NCBI RefSeq assembly: GCF_014647635.1
Contig: NZ_BMPO01000010.1
Coordinates: 1 to 64,000, forward strand
Length of the DNA stretch: 64,000 nt
From: Pseudomonas matsuisoli
GTDB taxonomy: Bacteria; Pseudomonadota; Gammaproteobacteria; Pseudomonadales; Pseudomonadaceae
Direction: 5' to 3'
In this document: positions 27,306-36,061 of the stretch, piece by piece
How positions within the stretch are numbered: position 1 is the first letter of the stretch
Layout of the letters: every line of letters starts with the position of its first letter
Translations under genes and position numbers: made by a program
Notes under the pieces: generated by a model
Seen by the model: the letters and a program-made list of their open reading frames with translations, nothing else
What the model was told of the DNA's origin: nothing
The model's database searches: none

Positions 27306-28231
27306 GCGACACAGAACACGACGAAACCACCGACTTCACTCAAGCGTTGGCCGAAGGCTGGCTGCCGATCCGCGAGGTCGCCAAGCGCACCGGCGTAAAC
27401 CCAGTCACGTTGCGCGCCTGGGAACGGCGCTACGGCCTGATCGTGCCCAAACGAACCCCGAAAGGACATCGCCTGTACTCATCTGAGCATATTGCGCGCA
27501 TCCAATCGATTTTGGCTTGGCTCAATAGAGGCGTATCGGTAGGCCAGGTCAAGCGACTCCTCGACGACGGCAGTGCTGGCTCGCGAACGCTAGAAAGCGA
27601 CTGGGGCACCTTGCTCTCCGAGTTCATCGCCGCCACCGAGAAACTCTCGGAACGTCGCCTCGAAGACCTGTTCAACCGTGCTACCCGGCTTTATCCGCCG
27701 GTAACCCTCTACCAACGGTTACTGTCACCACTTCTTCGCCGCTTGGATGAGCGCTGGAAGACGCAGCCCGGCGCGACGCTGGAGCGCGTATTTTTCCTGG
27801 GCTGGTTGCGAACGAAGCTTGGAAGCCGCCTATACACCCAGGACCGAGAAACGAAGAAGCCGCCCGTGCTCATTTGCAATGTGGGCAGCTTACCGATGGA
27901 ACCTGGCGTTTGGCTCAGTGCGTGGCTTGCCGCGAACAACGGCCTCTCCTCCGAAATACTGGAATGGCCTATGCCTGTGACCGACTTGATGCTTGCGATC
28001 GAGCGCCTCTCCCCCAGCGCAGTCCTGCTCTATTCCAGTCAAGCATTGGACGCTGGACAGTTGGAGCGTACGTTGCCGCGCACGGCGGCCATCTGCCCGG
28101 TGCCGTTGGTATTGGCTGGCGCAGTCACCCATATCTATCGCAGTGAGCTGCTGGAGGTGCCTAAGTTGCTATTGGCATCCGATCCCGTCGAAGCGCTTGC
28201 CTGCCTCCAATCGAACGCAATTCAGAACTGA
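27302..28231 (+). CDS. MerR-family light-response regulator, class II LitR/PplR type
   Basis: A 309-residue MerR regulator. The N-terminal winged helix (about 20-88; LPIREVAKRTGVNPVTLRAWERRYG) binds DNA. The C-terminal 200 residues resemble the cobalamin-binding domain of CarH/LitR but lack the ExxHxxG/DxHxxG cobalamin-coordinating motif, which is the mark of class II LitR. Such proteins in Pseudomonas are thought to sense blue light via a separate LOV protein instead of B12. It sits between the DUF523 gene and phrB in the operon under the TGTACA palindrome, so it very likely controls itself. The ATG at 27302 overlaps the upstream stop. Confidence 0.88.
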   Translation: MSDTEHDETTDFTQALAEGWLPIREVAKRTGVNPVTLRAWERRYGLIVPKRTPKGHRLYSSEHIARIQSILAWLNRGVSVGQVKRLLDDGSAGSRTLESDWGTLLSEFIAATEKLSERRLEDLFNRATRLYPPVTLYQRLLSPLLRRLDERWKTQPGATLERVFFLGWLRTKLGSRLYTQDRETKKPPVLICNVGSLPMEPGVWLSAWLAANNGLSSEILEWPMPVTDLMLAIERLSPSAVLLYSSQALDAGQLERTLPRTAAICPVPLVLAGAVTHIYRSELLEVPKLLLASDPVEALACLQSNAIQN

Positions 28232-28238
28232 GGTCACC

Positions 28239-29654
28239 ATGCACCAGCTGATCTGGTTCCGCACTGACCTGCGGGTCCATGACAATCACGCCCTGGCTTC
28301 CGCGATGGCGGGTGGGCCGACCCTCGCGCTGTACGTGATAACGCCGGGGCAGTGGCATGAACATGACGATGCAGCCTGCAAGGTCGATTTCTGGCTGCGC
28401 AATCTTGCTGCTCTGCGGCAGTCGCTAGAGGCGATGAACGTCCCACTGTTGATTCGCCATACGGACAAATGGGATGCCGTACCGGCGGAGTTGGAAAAAC
28501 TATGCAGGCAACACGCAGTAGGCACGCTGCACTTCAATGATGAATACGGCGTCAATGAATCGAGACGAGACGACGCCGTCGAACAACGGCTGGAAAAAGC
28601 GGGTGTGAACGTACGCCGTCATGTCGATCAACTGTTCTTCCGCCCAGGAACGGTGCTGACGCAAAGCGGCGGCTACTTTAAGGTCTTCAGTCAGTTCCGC
28701 AAGGTCTGTCACGAACGGCTGCACACCGCCATGCCGACCATCGTCGCCAAGCCGCGCAAACAGACGCCCGTCGATATCCGCTCGGATGCGATTCCGAAGC
28801 ACATCGAAGGATTCGATGCCCCCGGCAAGACCATTCGCGACCACTGGCCGGCGGGCGAGGACGCCGCTCGAAAATTGCTCAAGACATTCGTCGATGAACA
28901 GATGGAGGATTACGAACAAGGCCGGGACATACCGTCGCGCCCAGGGACCAGTCGCATGTCCGCGTACTTGGCTGCCGGCGTGATCTCGCCCCGCCAGTGC
29001 CTGCATGCGGCATTGGGCAGCAATCAAGGGGAATTCGACAGCGGCCAGGCCGGTACGACGACCTGGATCAATGAACTGCTATGGCGCGAGTTCTACAAGC
29101 ACATCCTGGTGGGGTACCCGCGTGTTTCCATGGGCCGAGCATTCAGACCTGACACGGAACGGCTGCGCTGGGAGCACAACCCCGAACACTTGGCCGCCTG
29201 GCAGAAAGGTCGCACCGGCATCCCTATCATCGATGCAGCCATGCGCCAGCTCAAAACCTTGGGCTGGATGCATAACCGTTTGCGCATGCTCACCGCGATG
29301 TTCCTCAGCAAGAATTTGCTGATCGACTGGCGCGAGGGCGAGCGCTGGTTCATGCAGCACCTGATCGACGGCGACTTTTCGGCCAACAACGGCGGCTGGC
29401 AGTGGAGCGCGTCGACCGGCACCGACTCCGTGCCCTATTTCCGCATTTTCAATCCTGTGAGCCAGTCACAACGGTTCGACCCCAAGGGGACGTTCATTCG
29501 CGAATGGGTACCGGAATTGAAGGACCTGGATGCGAAGCGCATCCACGACGGTTTAGGCCAGAAGGACTTGTTCGAAGCCGGGGACTACCCCGCGCCTATC
29601 GTTGACCTGAAAGAAACGCGACAGCGGGCGTTGGCTGCATTCAGGGACCTGTAG
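28239..29654 (+). CDS. phrB: Deoxyribodipyrimidine (CPD) photolyase
   Basis: The 471-residue flavoenzyme uses blue light to split cyclobutane pyrimidine dimers. It has the N-terminal antenna domain (IWFRTDLRVHDNHAL) and the FAD-binding C-terminal domain with WINELLWREFYKH, MHNRLRM and NNGGWQWSASTGTD. The ATG at 28239 is eight bases after the MerR stop; an in-frame frame extending upstream is within merR and was rejected. It is the last gene of the operon, followed by a strong terminator. Confidence 0.95.
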   Translation: MHQLIWFRTDLRVHDNHALASAMAGGPTLALYVITPGQWHEHDDAACKVDFWLRNLAALRQSLEAMNVPLLIRHTDKWDAVPAELEKLCRQHAVGTLHFNDEYGVNESRRDDAVEQRLEKAGVNVRRHVDQLFFRPGTVLTQSGGYFKVFSQFRKVCHERLHTAMPTIVAKPRKQTPVDIRSDAIPKHIEGFDAPGKTIRDHWPAGEDAARKLLKTFVDEQMEDYEQGRDIPSRPGTSRMSAYLAAGVISPRQCLHAALGSNQGEFDSGQAGTTTWINELLWREFYKHILVGYPRVSMGRAFRPDTERLRWEHNPEHLAAWQKGRTGIPIIDAAMRQLKTLGWMHNRLRMLTAMFLSKNLLIDWREGERWFMQHLIDGDFSANNGGWQWSASTGTDSVPYFRIFNPVSQSQRFDPKGTFIREWVPELKDLDAKRIHDGLGQKDLFEAGDYPAPIVDLKETRQRALAAFRDL

Positions 29655-29670
29655 GAGGTTGCGGGGGCTT

Positions 29671-29707
29671 GAAGAAAAAAAGGTGGGCCTAGGCCCACCT
29701 TTTCTTT
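29671..29707. terminator. Bidirectional rho-independent terminator
   Basis: AGGTGGGCC and GGCCCACCT form a perfect stem around TA, with a run of A before and TTTTCTTT after. It can stop phrB (plus) and the mscS-type gene (minus). Confidence 0.94.
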
Positions 29708-29717
29708 ATTTCCAGAC

Positions 29718-30557
29718 TTACTTGGCGTCTGACTTCTGCACCAGGTGCACCGTACGCTGCGGATACGGAATCTCGATCCCGGCCTCGGTCAAACGCTCCT
29801 TGGCCAATTCGAGGAAATCGAAGGTAACGGGCCACAGATCACCCGTGGCGGTCCAGAAGCGAAACGCAAGATTCACGGCGTTATCGCCCAGAGCCGTAAC
29901 GACAACCATAGGCTCAGCAGGCTCTTTCAGTACGCGTGGGTCCTTGGCGATGTCCAGCAGGACTTCCCGTGCTTTCTTGATATCGCTGTCGTAGCCAATC
30001 CCGATCGCAAGTTCACCGCGGCGGAAAGGCTCGCGGTTGTAATTGATCACCGTGCCGTTGGAGAGGCTTCCATTCGGCATCATGATGATCTTGGCGTCGC
30101 CACTCTTGATGGTCGTGTGAAAGATGTGGATCGACATGACCGTGCCGGAAATGCCTTGTGCCTCGATCCAATCGCCCTGCCGGAAGGGCTTGAACAGCAG
30201 GATCAATACACCACCCGCAAAGTTCGACAGGCTGCCTTGAAGGGCGAGACCCACTGCCAGACCTGCAGCACCGATTGCTGCAATGAACGAGGTCGTTTCG
30301 ACACCGATCATCGACGCGACGCTGATCGCCAGCATGATCTTCAGCGCGACCCCGACGATGGCCGATGCAAAGCCGATGAGGGTCTGGTCAATCGCGCGTC
30401 CGCGCAGCAGCCCGGTGATCTTGCCCATGAGCTTGTTGATCAGCCACCAGCCGATCATCAGCGTGATGATTGCCAATGTCAGCTGACCGGCATAGTGCAA
30501 TATCACCGGCAACCACGCTTCGGACGTCCGGATGATCTCGTCGTAATTAAAGTCCAT
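29718..30557 (-). CDS. mscS: Small-conductance mechanosensitive channel, MscS family
   Basis: A 279-residue inner-membrane channel that opens under membrane tension to relieve hypo-osmotic stress. It has three hydrophobic segments (about 21-42, 60-85, 88-125), with the TM3 pore segment GLALQGSLSNFAGG, and then a cytoplasmic vestibule. The length and layout match E. coli MscS. It starts at the ATG at 30557 and stands alone, ending at the shared terminator. Confidence 0.94.
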   Translation of the reverse strand: MDFNYDEIIRTSEAWLPVILHYAGQLTLAIITLMIGWWLINKLMGKITGLLRGRAIDQTLIGFASAIVGVALKIMLAISVASMIGVETTSFIAAIGAAGLAVGLALQGSLSNFAGGVLILLFKPFRQGDWIEAQGISGTVMSIHIFHTTIKSGDAKIIMMPNGSLSNGTVINYNREPFRRGELAIGIGYDSDIKKAREVLLDIAKDPRVLKEPAEPMVVVTALGDNAVNLAFRFWTATGDLWPVTFDFLELAKERLTEAGIEIPYPQRTVHLVQKSDAK

Positions 30558-30619
30558 TCATTCTCTCCACAGGTAAAACGTAAAACATGTCAGGCAGCCG
30601 GCGGCACCGGCGTGCTGTC

Positions 30620-31099
30620 TCAATCGCGGAAGTTATTGAACTGCAGCGGCATGCCTTGCTCTTTGCTGCGCAGCAGGGCAATCGCCTCCTGCAGGTCATC
30701 ACGCTTCTTGCCAGTCACACGCACTTGTTCGCCCTGGATGGCGGCCTGCACCTTGAGCTTCCCTTCCTTGATCTGCGCGACGATCTTCTTCGCCAGCTCC
30801 TTGTCGATACCCTCACGCAGCTCGACGTCCTGCTTGACGACCTTGCCGGACGGATACGGGTCCTTGAGCTCCATGCACTGAATGTCGATCTTGCGCTTGA
30901 TCAGGTTGCTGCGAATGATGTCCAGCATCTGCTCCAGCATGAAGTCGGCCTCGGCGGTCAGCGTGAGCGTCTTTTCCTTGTGCTCGATGCTGCATTTGCC
31001 CTTCAGGTCGAAGCGACGGTCGAGCTCCTTGATGGCATTGTCCACGGCATTGGTGACTTCGTGTTTGTCCAGCTCGGACACTACGTCGAACGAGGGCAT
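30620..31099 (-). CDS. YajQ family nucleotide/c-di-GMP-binding protein
   Basis: A 159-residue soluble protein of the YajQ (UPF0234) family, two RRM-like folds. Some members bind cyclic di-GMP and tune virulence regulators; others bind GTP or tRNA. Starts [15 protein letters not shown], with GGAGG eight bases upstream, so the ATG at 31099 was chosen over an in-frame ATG 33 bases earlier. It is divergent from the panE-like gene. Confidence 0.93.
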   Translation of the reverse strand: MPSFDVVSELDKHEVTNAVDNAIKELDRRFDLKGKCSIEHKEKTLTLTAEADFMLEQMLDIIRSNLIKRKIDIQCMELKDPYPSGKVVKQDVELREGIDKELAKKIVAQIKEGKLKVQAAIQGEQVRVTGKKRDDLQEAIALLRSKEQGMPLQFNNFRD

Positions 31100-31257
31100 T
31101 GGATCCTCCGGGATAAGCGATGAGAAGGCCATACGGCGATGGCACAGAGATTATTGAGTCACGCGGTCGGCCATCGGTTCGCACCTAGTGCAACGGAGGT
31201 GCGAGAGCCTGGCGTCCGCCTTGACGCTGCGAATGGTCGGTCATTATAACGAAGCGT

Positions 31258-32217
31258 ATGAATACTGCGCCCGCCTCACCACCATCCCCACCTGCTTCCC
31301 AATCCATCTGGTACGTGCTTGGCGCGGGTAGTCTCGGCGGGCTATGGGCCGCTCGGCTGTATGGCGCCGGGCTACCGGTGTGCTTGATTCTGCGCGATCA
31401 GGTGCGGCTGGCCGCTTATCAGGAAGCGAGTGGTCTCAGCCTCACGAGCGCCGAGCGCGCCGTCAGCCTGCCCATACCCGCGTGCACGCTCGCCGACGCG
31501 CCACCGATACGCCGCCTGCTGCTTGCCTGCAAAGCCTACGACGCGGTACCTGCCGCTCTAGACTTGAAGCCATACGTTCAGACAGGTGCGGACGTCCTGC
31601 TATTGCAGAATGGTCTAGGCAGCCAGCATGCGGTGGCAAGTGTCCTGGACCACGCGCATTGCCTGGCCGTCTCCAGCACCGAGGGCGCGTTTCGTCGTTC
31701 TGCGTTTCACATCCAGGCTGCAGGTGCAGGCCAGAATTGGATAGGGGCGTTGACTCACCACGAATCTCCCCCGTCATGGCTCGAAGAGCTCGATGCTGCC
31801 AACATTCCGAACGCCTGGACGGACGACATCGCCACACGCCTATGGCGCAAGCTCGCGCTCAATTGCGCCATCAACCCGCTCACCGTACTGCACGATTGCA
31901 CGAACGGACAGTTGGCGACCTCTACCGATGAGCTCGAGCCGGTGTGCGCCGAACTAAGCGTCCTTCTGAACGCCAATGGTGTGCCAGGAACGCCTGAAGA
32001 CTTACTTGCTGAAACCCAACGCGTCATCACCGCCACTGCACATAACCTTAGTTCGATGCTGCAAGACGTCCGGGCAGCGCGGCGTACCGAGATCGCCTAT
32101 CTGCTCGGCTATGCCTGCACGGATGCTCAACGGCGACACCTCGCGCTGCCAGCACTGCAGAATCTTCATGAGCGTTTGCGCCACCACCTCGCCGTACGCG
32201 GATTGCCCGTGGACTGA
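31258..32217 (+). CDS. panE: 2-dehydropantoate 2-reductase
   Basis: A 319-residue NADPH-dependent ketopantoate reductase (pantothenate synthesis). The Rossmann motif GAGSLGG is at 22-28, the conserved ACKAYD carries the catalytic Lys, and KLALNCAINPLT is the signature of the ApbA/PanE C-terminal domain. The N-terminus has a Pro/Ser-rich extension of about 16 residues before the motif, so a later start is possible. PanE paralogues are common, so the exact substrate is less sure. It is followed 42 bases later by the sensor kinase gene. Confidence 0.85.
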   Translation: MNTAPASPPSPPASQSIWYVLGAGSLGGLWAARLYGAGLPVCLILRDQVRLAAYQEASGLSLTSAERAVSLPIPACTLADAPPIRRLLLACKAYDAVPAALDLKPYVQTGADVLLLQNGLGSQHAVASVLDHAHCLAVSSTEGAFRRSAFHIQAAGAGQNWIGALTHHESPPSWLEELDAANIPNAWTDDIATRLWRKLALNCAINPLTVLHDCTNGQLATSTDELEPVCAELSVLLNANGVPGTPEDLLAETQRVITATAHNLSSMLQDVRAARRTEIAYLLGYACTDAQRRHLALPALQNLHERLRHHLAVRGLPVD

Positions 32218-32259
32218 CGGGCACGTTAACCTGCGCCTCCGTCTGTACCGGTAGCCCTC

Positions 32260-34287
32260 ATGCCACTGCGCCAGCACCTCGAAAACCTGCCCGTCGGCCA
32301 AAAGCTGCTCGCGGCCATGCTGGTATTACTGGCGGCCGTACTGCTGGTGGCGAATTTCACGTTTATCAGTGCTGCCTATTGGATCTCTCAGGAGAGCGTT
32401 GCCCCGCAAGCCTTGCAGACACTGGGCCGCCTGATCGCGACGCCACCGCTCAGCAGCCAGGCGCTCGCCTCAAAGGAGCAGGCCGATGCCCTGCTTGAGC
32501 GCCTCGAGGGCTACACCCCATTACGCGCCGCCGCCATTTATGACGACCAGGGCATGATGCTGGCGCAACTGCAGAAAGGCGAAAAGCTCAGCGTCCCCGA
32601 GGAGATGGTGTTTCTGGAGCGCTGGCGACTGCGAGAGTTTCGGACCAGCCAGTTGATCGAATTGAGCGGGCCGGATGGGTTGGTCAGGGGGCATTTGCTG
32701 CTGGTGGCGTCCAGCGAATTGCCGAGTGCGTTCTATACCGGAACCTTAACGGCAAGTTTGGTCATCCTCGCGTTCAGCGTCCTGTTCTGGCTGCTCATTG
32801 CCCGGCAGATTCGCCGCCTGGTGACACGGCCGATTCGCCGGCTGGAAGAACTATCCCGGCAGGTCACGCGTGAAGAGAATTACGCTTTGCGGGCGAGGCG
32901 TGGCAATCGCGATGAAATCGGTACGCTGGCCGACGCCTTCAACACGATGCTCATGCGCATCGAGGCCCGGGAGCAGCAGCTCAAGCGCGCCCGAGATGAT
33001 GCGCAGAATGCGCTGGATCAAGCGCACAACCTCACCGAAGAAACCAACCGGAGTAATCGCAAGCTCGAGCTTGAAGTGCAGGTGCGTAGCAAGATCGAGA
33101 AGAAGCTGACCGGCTTTCAGAACTACTTGAACAGCATCATCGACTCAATGCCGTCTGCGCTGATCGCCTTGGATGACGAGCTCTACGTCACGCAATGGAA
33201 TAAAGAGGCGAGCTCGCTTTCCGGCACGTCCATGGACGACGCGCTCAGCCAACCGATCTTCCTAGCCTTCCCGCACCTCAAGCCCTACCTCGCGCACCTA
33301 CGCAAAGCGGCGGAAAACCAGCAGGTGCAGGTCATCGAACGGGTGTCCTGGCTGCACGACAGCGAGGTGCACCACTATGCGCTGACGTTCTTCCCGCTGA
33401 TGGGCAGCATCGGTCGCGGCATCGTGATTCGTATCGATGACATCACCCAGCGGCTGGCCCTCGAAGAGGTCATGGTGCAGTCCGAGAAGATGCTGTCGGT
33501 TGGCAGCCTGGCGGCGGGTATGGCGCATGAGATCAACAACCCACTTGGTGCGATTCTGCATAACGTCCAGAACATTCGTCGCCGACTGTCCACGGACCTG
33601 GCGAAAAACACCGAGCAAGCCGCCGAGGTGGGTGTCCCACTGGAGCAGGTGAACGCCTATCTCGAAATTCGCGAAGTACCTCGCTTGCTCGAAGGCATAC
33701 ACAGTGCAGGCCAGCGCGCGGCGAAAATCGTCACGCACATGCTCGCCTTCAGCCGCCGCAGCAATCGCACGATGAATGAATGCCTCTTGCCCAATCTCAT
33801 CGATCAGGCCCTGGAGATCGCCGGCAACGATTTCGATCTGGCGGACGGTTTCGACTTCAAGGGCATGCACATCGAGCGGCAATTCGACGACCGCCTTGGC
33901 CCCATTCACGCCATTCCCAATGAGATCGAGCAGGTCCTGCTAAACCTGCTGAAGAATGCCGCCCAGGCGATCCACCTGCGTAACGATGAAGAAGAAGGCG
34001 AACAGGGCCATATTCTAATCCGTACGCGCTTGAGCCCGCCGTGGGCGGAAATCCAGATTTCCGACAACGGCATTGGCATGCCAGACGATGTTCGCAAGCG
34101 TATCTTCGAGCCCTTTTTCACCACCAAAGAGGTGGGCCAGGGCACCGGGCTTGGCTTGTCGGTGTCGTATTTCATCATCACCAACAATCACAAGGGGCAG
34201 ATGGAAGTGCAATCCAAGCCCGGCCAGGGCACCTGCTTCACCCTGCGCCTGCCCCTGATGACCGCGGATACCACGCCGGAGTCGTAA
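32260..34287 (+). CDS. Orphan PAS/HAMP sensor histidine kinase
   Basis: A 675-residue membrane histidine kinase. It has a transmembrane segment at about 15-37, a periplasmic part of about 120 residues, a second segment at about 163-181, a HAMP linker (about 180-235), a coiled coil (236-285), a PAS domain (about 288-400), the HisKA block AAGMAHEINNPLG with phospho-acceptor His423, and a C-terminal HATPase with an N box near LLNLLKNAAQAI, DNGIGM and the GTGLGLS motif. There is an insert of about 40 residues between His423 and the rest of the dimerisation helix. No response regulator is adjacent, so the partner is unknown. The PduO gene follows three bases later. Confidence 0.92.
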   Translation: MPLRQHLENLPVGQKLLAAMLVLLAAVLLVANFTFISAAYWISQESVAPQALQTLGRLIATPPLSSQALASKEQADALLERLEGYTPLRAAAIYDDQGMMLAQLQKGEKLSVPEEMVFLERWRLREFRTSQLIELSGPDGLVRGHLLLVASSELPSAFYTGTLTASLVILAFSVLFWLLIARQIRRLVTRPIRRLEELSRQVTREENYALRARRGNRDEIGTLADAFNTMLMRIEAREQQLKRARDDAQNALDQAHNLTEETNRSNRKLELEVQVRSKIEKKLTGFQNYLNSIIDSMPSALIALDDELYVTQWNKEASSLSGTSMDDALSQPIFLAFPHLKPYLAHLRKAAENQQVQVIERVSWLHDSEVHHYALTFFPLMGSIGRGIVIRIDDITQRLALEEVMVQSEKMLSVGSLAAGMAHEINNPLGAILHNVQNIRRRLSTDLAKNTEQAAEVGVPLEQVNAYLEIREVPRLLEGIHSAGQRAAKIVTHMLAFSRRSNRTMNECLLPNLIDQALEIAGNDFDLADGFDFKGMHIERQFDDRLGPIHAIPNEIEQVLLNLLKNAAQAIHLRNDEEEGEQGHILIRTRLSPPWAEIQISDNGIGMPDDVRKRIFEPFFTTKEVGQGTGLGLSVSYFIITNNHKGQMEVQSKPGQGTCFTLRLPLMTADTTPES

Positions 34288-34290
34288 CTA

Positions 34291-34869
34291 ATGGGCAATC
34301 GACTGTCGAAGATCTACACCCGCACCGGCGACGCAGGCCAGACCGGGCTTGCCGATGGGCAGCGCGTGGCGAAGGACCATCCGCGCATCGAAGCGATCGG
34401 CGAGGTGGACACCTTGAACAGCGCCCTCGGTGTGCTGCTGGCAGAGCTAGACGCGCAGCGATCCGCTTACCCTGGCCTCCAGGCGATCATCGATGCCCTG
34501 GCTCCTTGCCAACACCGCCTGTTCGACGTGGGGGGAGAACTGGCCATGCCGGACTACGCGGCGTTGCAGGGGCCGGAAATCGGCCGGCTGGAAGTGCTCA
34601 TTGATCACTGGAACGACGAATTGGGCCCGCTCGAAAACTTCATCCTGCCGGCCGGATCGCGCGCAATCGCCCAGGCGCATCTTTGCCGCAGCGTCGCGCG
34701 TACCGCAGAACGGCGCTGCCAGACACTCCATCGTGACGAGCCGCTGCGGGCCGAACTCTTGGCGTACCTCAATCGCTTGTCCGATTTGTTGTTCGTGGGC
34801 GCCCGGCTGATCGCTCGCCGGCAGAGTATCGAGGAAACCTTGTGGCAAGCAGCGCCTCGCCCCGCATGA
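34291..34869 (+). CDS. Cob(I)alamin adenosyltransferase, PduO type
   Basis: A 192-residue ATP:corrinoid adenosyltransferase of the PduO family, which makes adenosylcobalamin from Co(I) cobalamin in the cytoplasm. The N-terminal IYTRTGDAGQTGLADG is the ATP-binding signature of the family, and LPAGSRAIAQAHLCRSVARTAERR is the second signature. It is unrelated in fold to CobO, so the window encodes two different enzymes for one reaction. It is encoded three bases after the kinase gene and overlaps the next gene by four bases (ATGA). Confidence 0.92.
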   Translation: MGNRLSKIYTRTGDAGQTGLADGQRVAKDHPRIEAIGEVDTLNSALGVLLAELDAQRSAYPGLQAIIDALAPCQHRLFDVGGELAMPDYAALQGPEIGRLEVLIDHWNDELGPLENFILPAGSRAIAQAHLCRSVARTAERRCQTLHRDEPLRAELLAYLNRLSDLLFVGARLIARRQSIEETLWQAAPRPA

Positions 34870-35879
34870 ACCGCAGGACGCAGAATCCACGCGACGGGCT
34901 GCACGCCGTCTGGGAAGGCTTCATCGTCCTGCTCGTCTGCGTGAACCTCGCGTTGATTTTGTTCGACACCCTCTTCGCGCTCGGCCCCATAGGCGATCTA
35001 GTCAAAGTCATTTCTCCGACGTTCCACGCGTTCTATGCCGAGCGGGTGCACTCGAACTTCATTCTGATCGACTTGGCGTTCGTCGCCATATTCGTCTTAG
35101 ACGTGTTGATCGGCTGGACCCTCGCCATCGCCGAGCGGCGCTATAGCCGCTGGTATCACTATCCGTTCGTGCATTGGTACGACGTCCTGGGGTGCATCCC
35201 ACTGGGCGGATTCCGCATCCTGCGTGCGCTGCGCGTAGTGAGCCTTTTGATCCGCTTGCAGCGTCTTGGTCTCATAGATGTACGCAACTGGGCGATTTAT
35301 CAATTTGTGGATCGCTACTGGCAACTGCTGCTGGAGGAGCTGTCCGATCGTGTGATGATCAAGCTGTTCTCACGCATGCAGCAGGAAATCGGCAGCAGCG
35401 ACGACCTGGCACGTCGCCTCGTGAACGGTGTAATTCGCCCGCGCAAGGAACGCGTACTGAAGGATCTGGATCGACGGTTGAGCGCGATGGTGACGCAGGG
35501 ATACCTCGGCAATCGTCCCGCCATCGAGCGCTATGTCGGCGACCTGATTCACCAAGCGCTCGCGGACAACGCCGAGCTACGCAACCTGCGTCGGCTTCCC
35601 CTTGGCGGCAAGGTCGCCGATACGCTCGACGCCGCACTGTCGGACATCATCGTAAAACTCGTGCACAGCGGCGTCAGTGGTATTCAAGGCGAACAATTCA
35701 GGGGGCTGGCCAACCGGCTAACCGATGAGTTCTTCGAGGCCTGGCTTTACCAAGACGACGATACCGACCTCGCGTTGGAAGCGCTGCTGGTGGACATCAT
35801 CGAAGTGCTCAAACAGCAGGTCCTCGACCGGCGGTGGTCGACGTTCGTCGGGCCACCTGCGCCGGTGCATCTGGGTTAA
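34866..35879 (+). CDS. Voltage-sensor-like membrane protein of unknown function
   Basis: A 337-residue protein with two strongly hydrophobic segments (about 15-38 and 64-88), then HWYDVLGCIPL and an arginine-spaced segment FRILRALRVVSLLIRLQRL at 116-134. This pattern looks like S1, S2, S3 and S4 of an ion-channel voltage sensor (the Arg residues fall every three), yet no pore segment follows. The remaining 200 residues are cytoplasmic and helical, with no domain I recognise. The ATG at 34866 overlaps the PduO stop as ATGA; a GTG 24 bases earlier is the alternative start. Relatives occur in pseudomonads near argJ and secA. The function is unknown. Confidence 0.8.
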   Translation: MNRRTQNPRDGLHAVWEGFIVLLVCVNLALILFDTLFALGPIGDLVKVISPTFHAFYAERVHSNFILIDLAFVAIFVLDVLIGWTLAIAERRYSRWYHYPFVHWYDVLGCIPLGGFRILRALRVVSLLIRLQRLGLIDVRNWAIYQFVDRYWQLLLEELSDRVMIKLFSRMQQEIGSSDDLARRLVNGVIRPRKERVLKDLDRRLSAMVTQGYLGNRPAIERYVGDLIHQALADNAELRNLRRLPLGGKVADTLDAALSDIIVKLVHSGVSGIQGEQFRGLANRLTDEFFEAWLYQDDDTDLALEALLVDIIEVLKQQVLDRRWSTFVGPPAPVHLG

Positions 35880-36061
35880 GGCCTGTTAACACTACTTAAG
35901 CTAGCGCATCCCCCGGACGGCACGCCTGCACTGCTCGATCAACCGCATCCGCGCGCCGCTTTCAAACACACACTAAACACCTGTAAGGGCGGCGACGTGG
36001 CGGCCGTCCGCTTCAGTCGCCTAGCGATCGCAAGCAGGACATCGGACAAAACAGTCGACCG

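Noticed and set aside
30590-30618. A GC-rich hairpin after yajQ
   Set aside because: The stem is short and imperfect and the T-run is weak, so I did not call a terminator.
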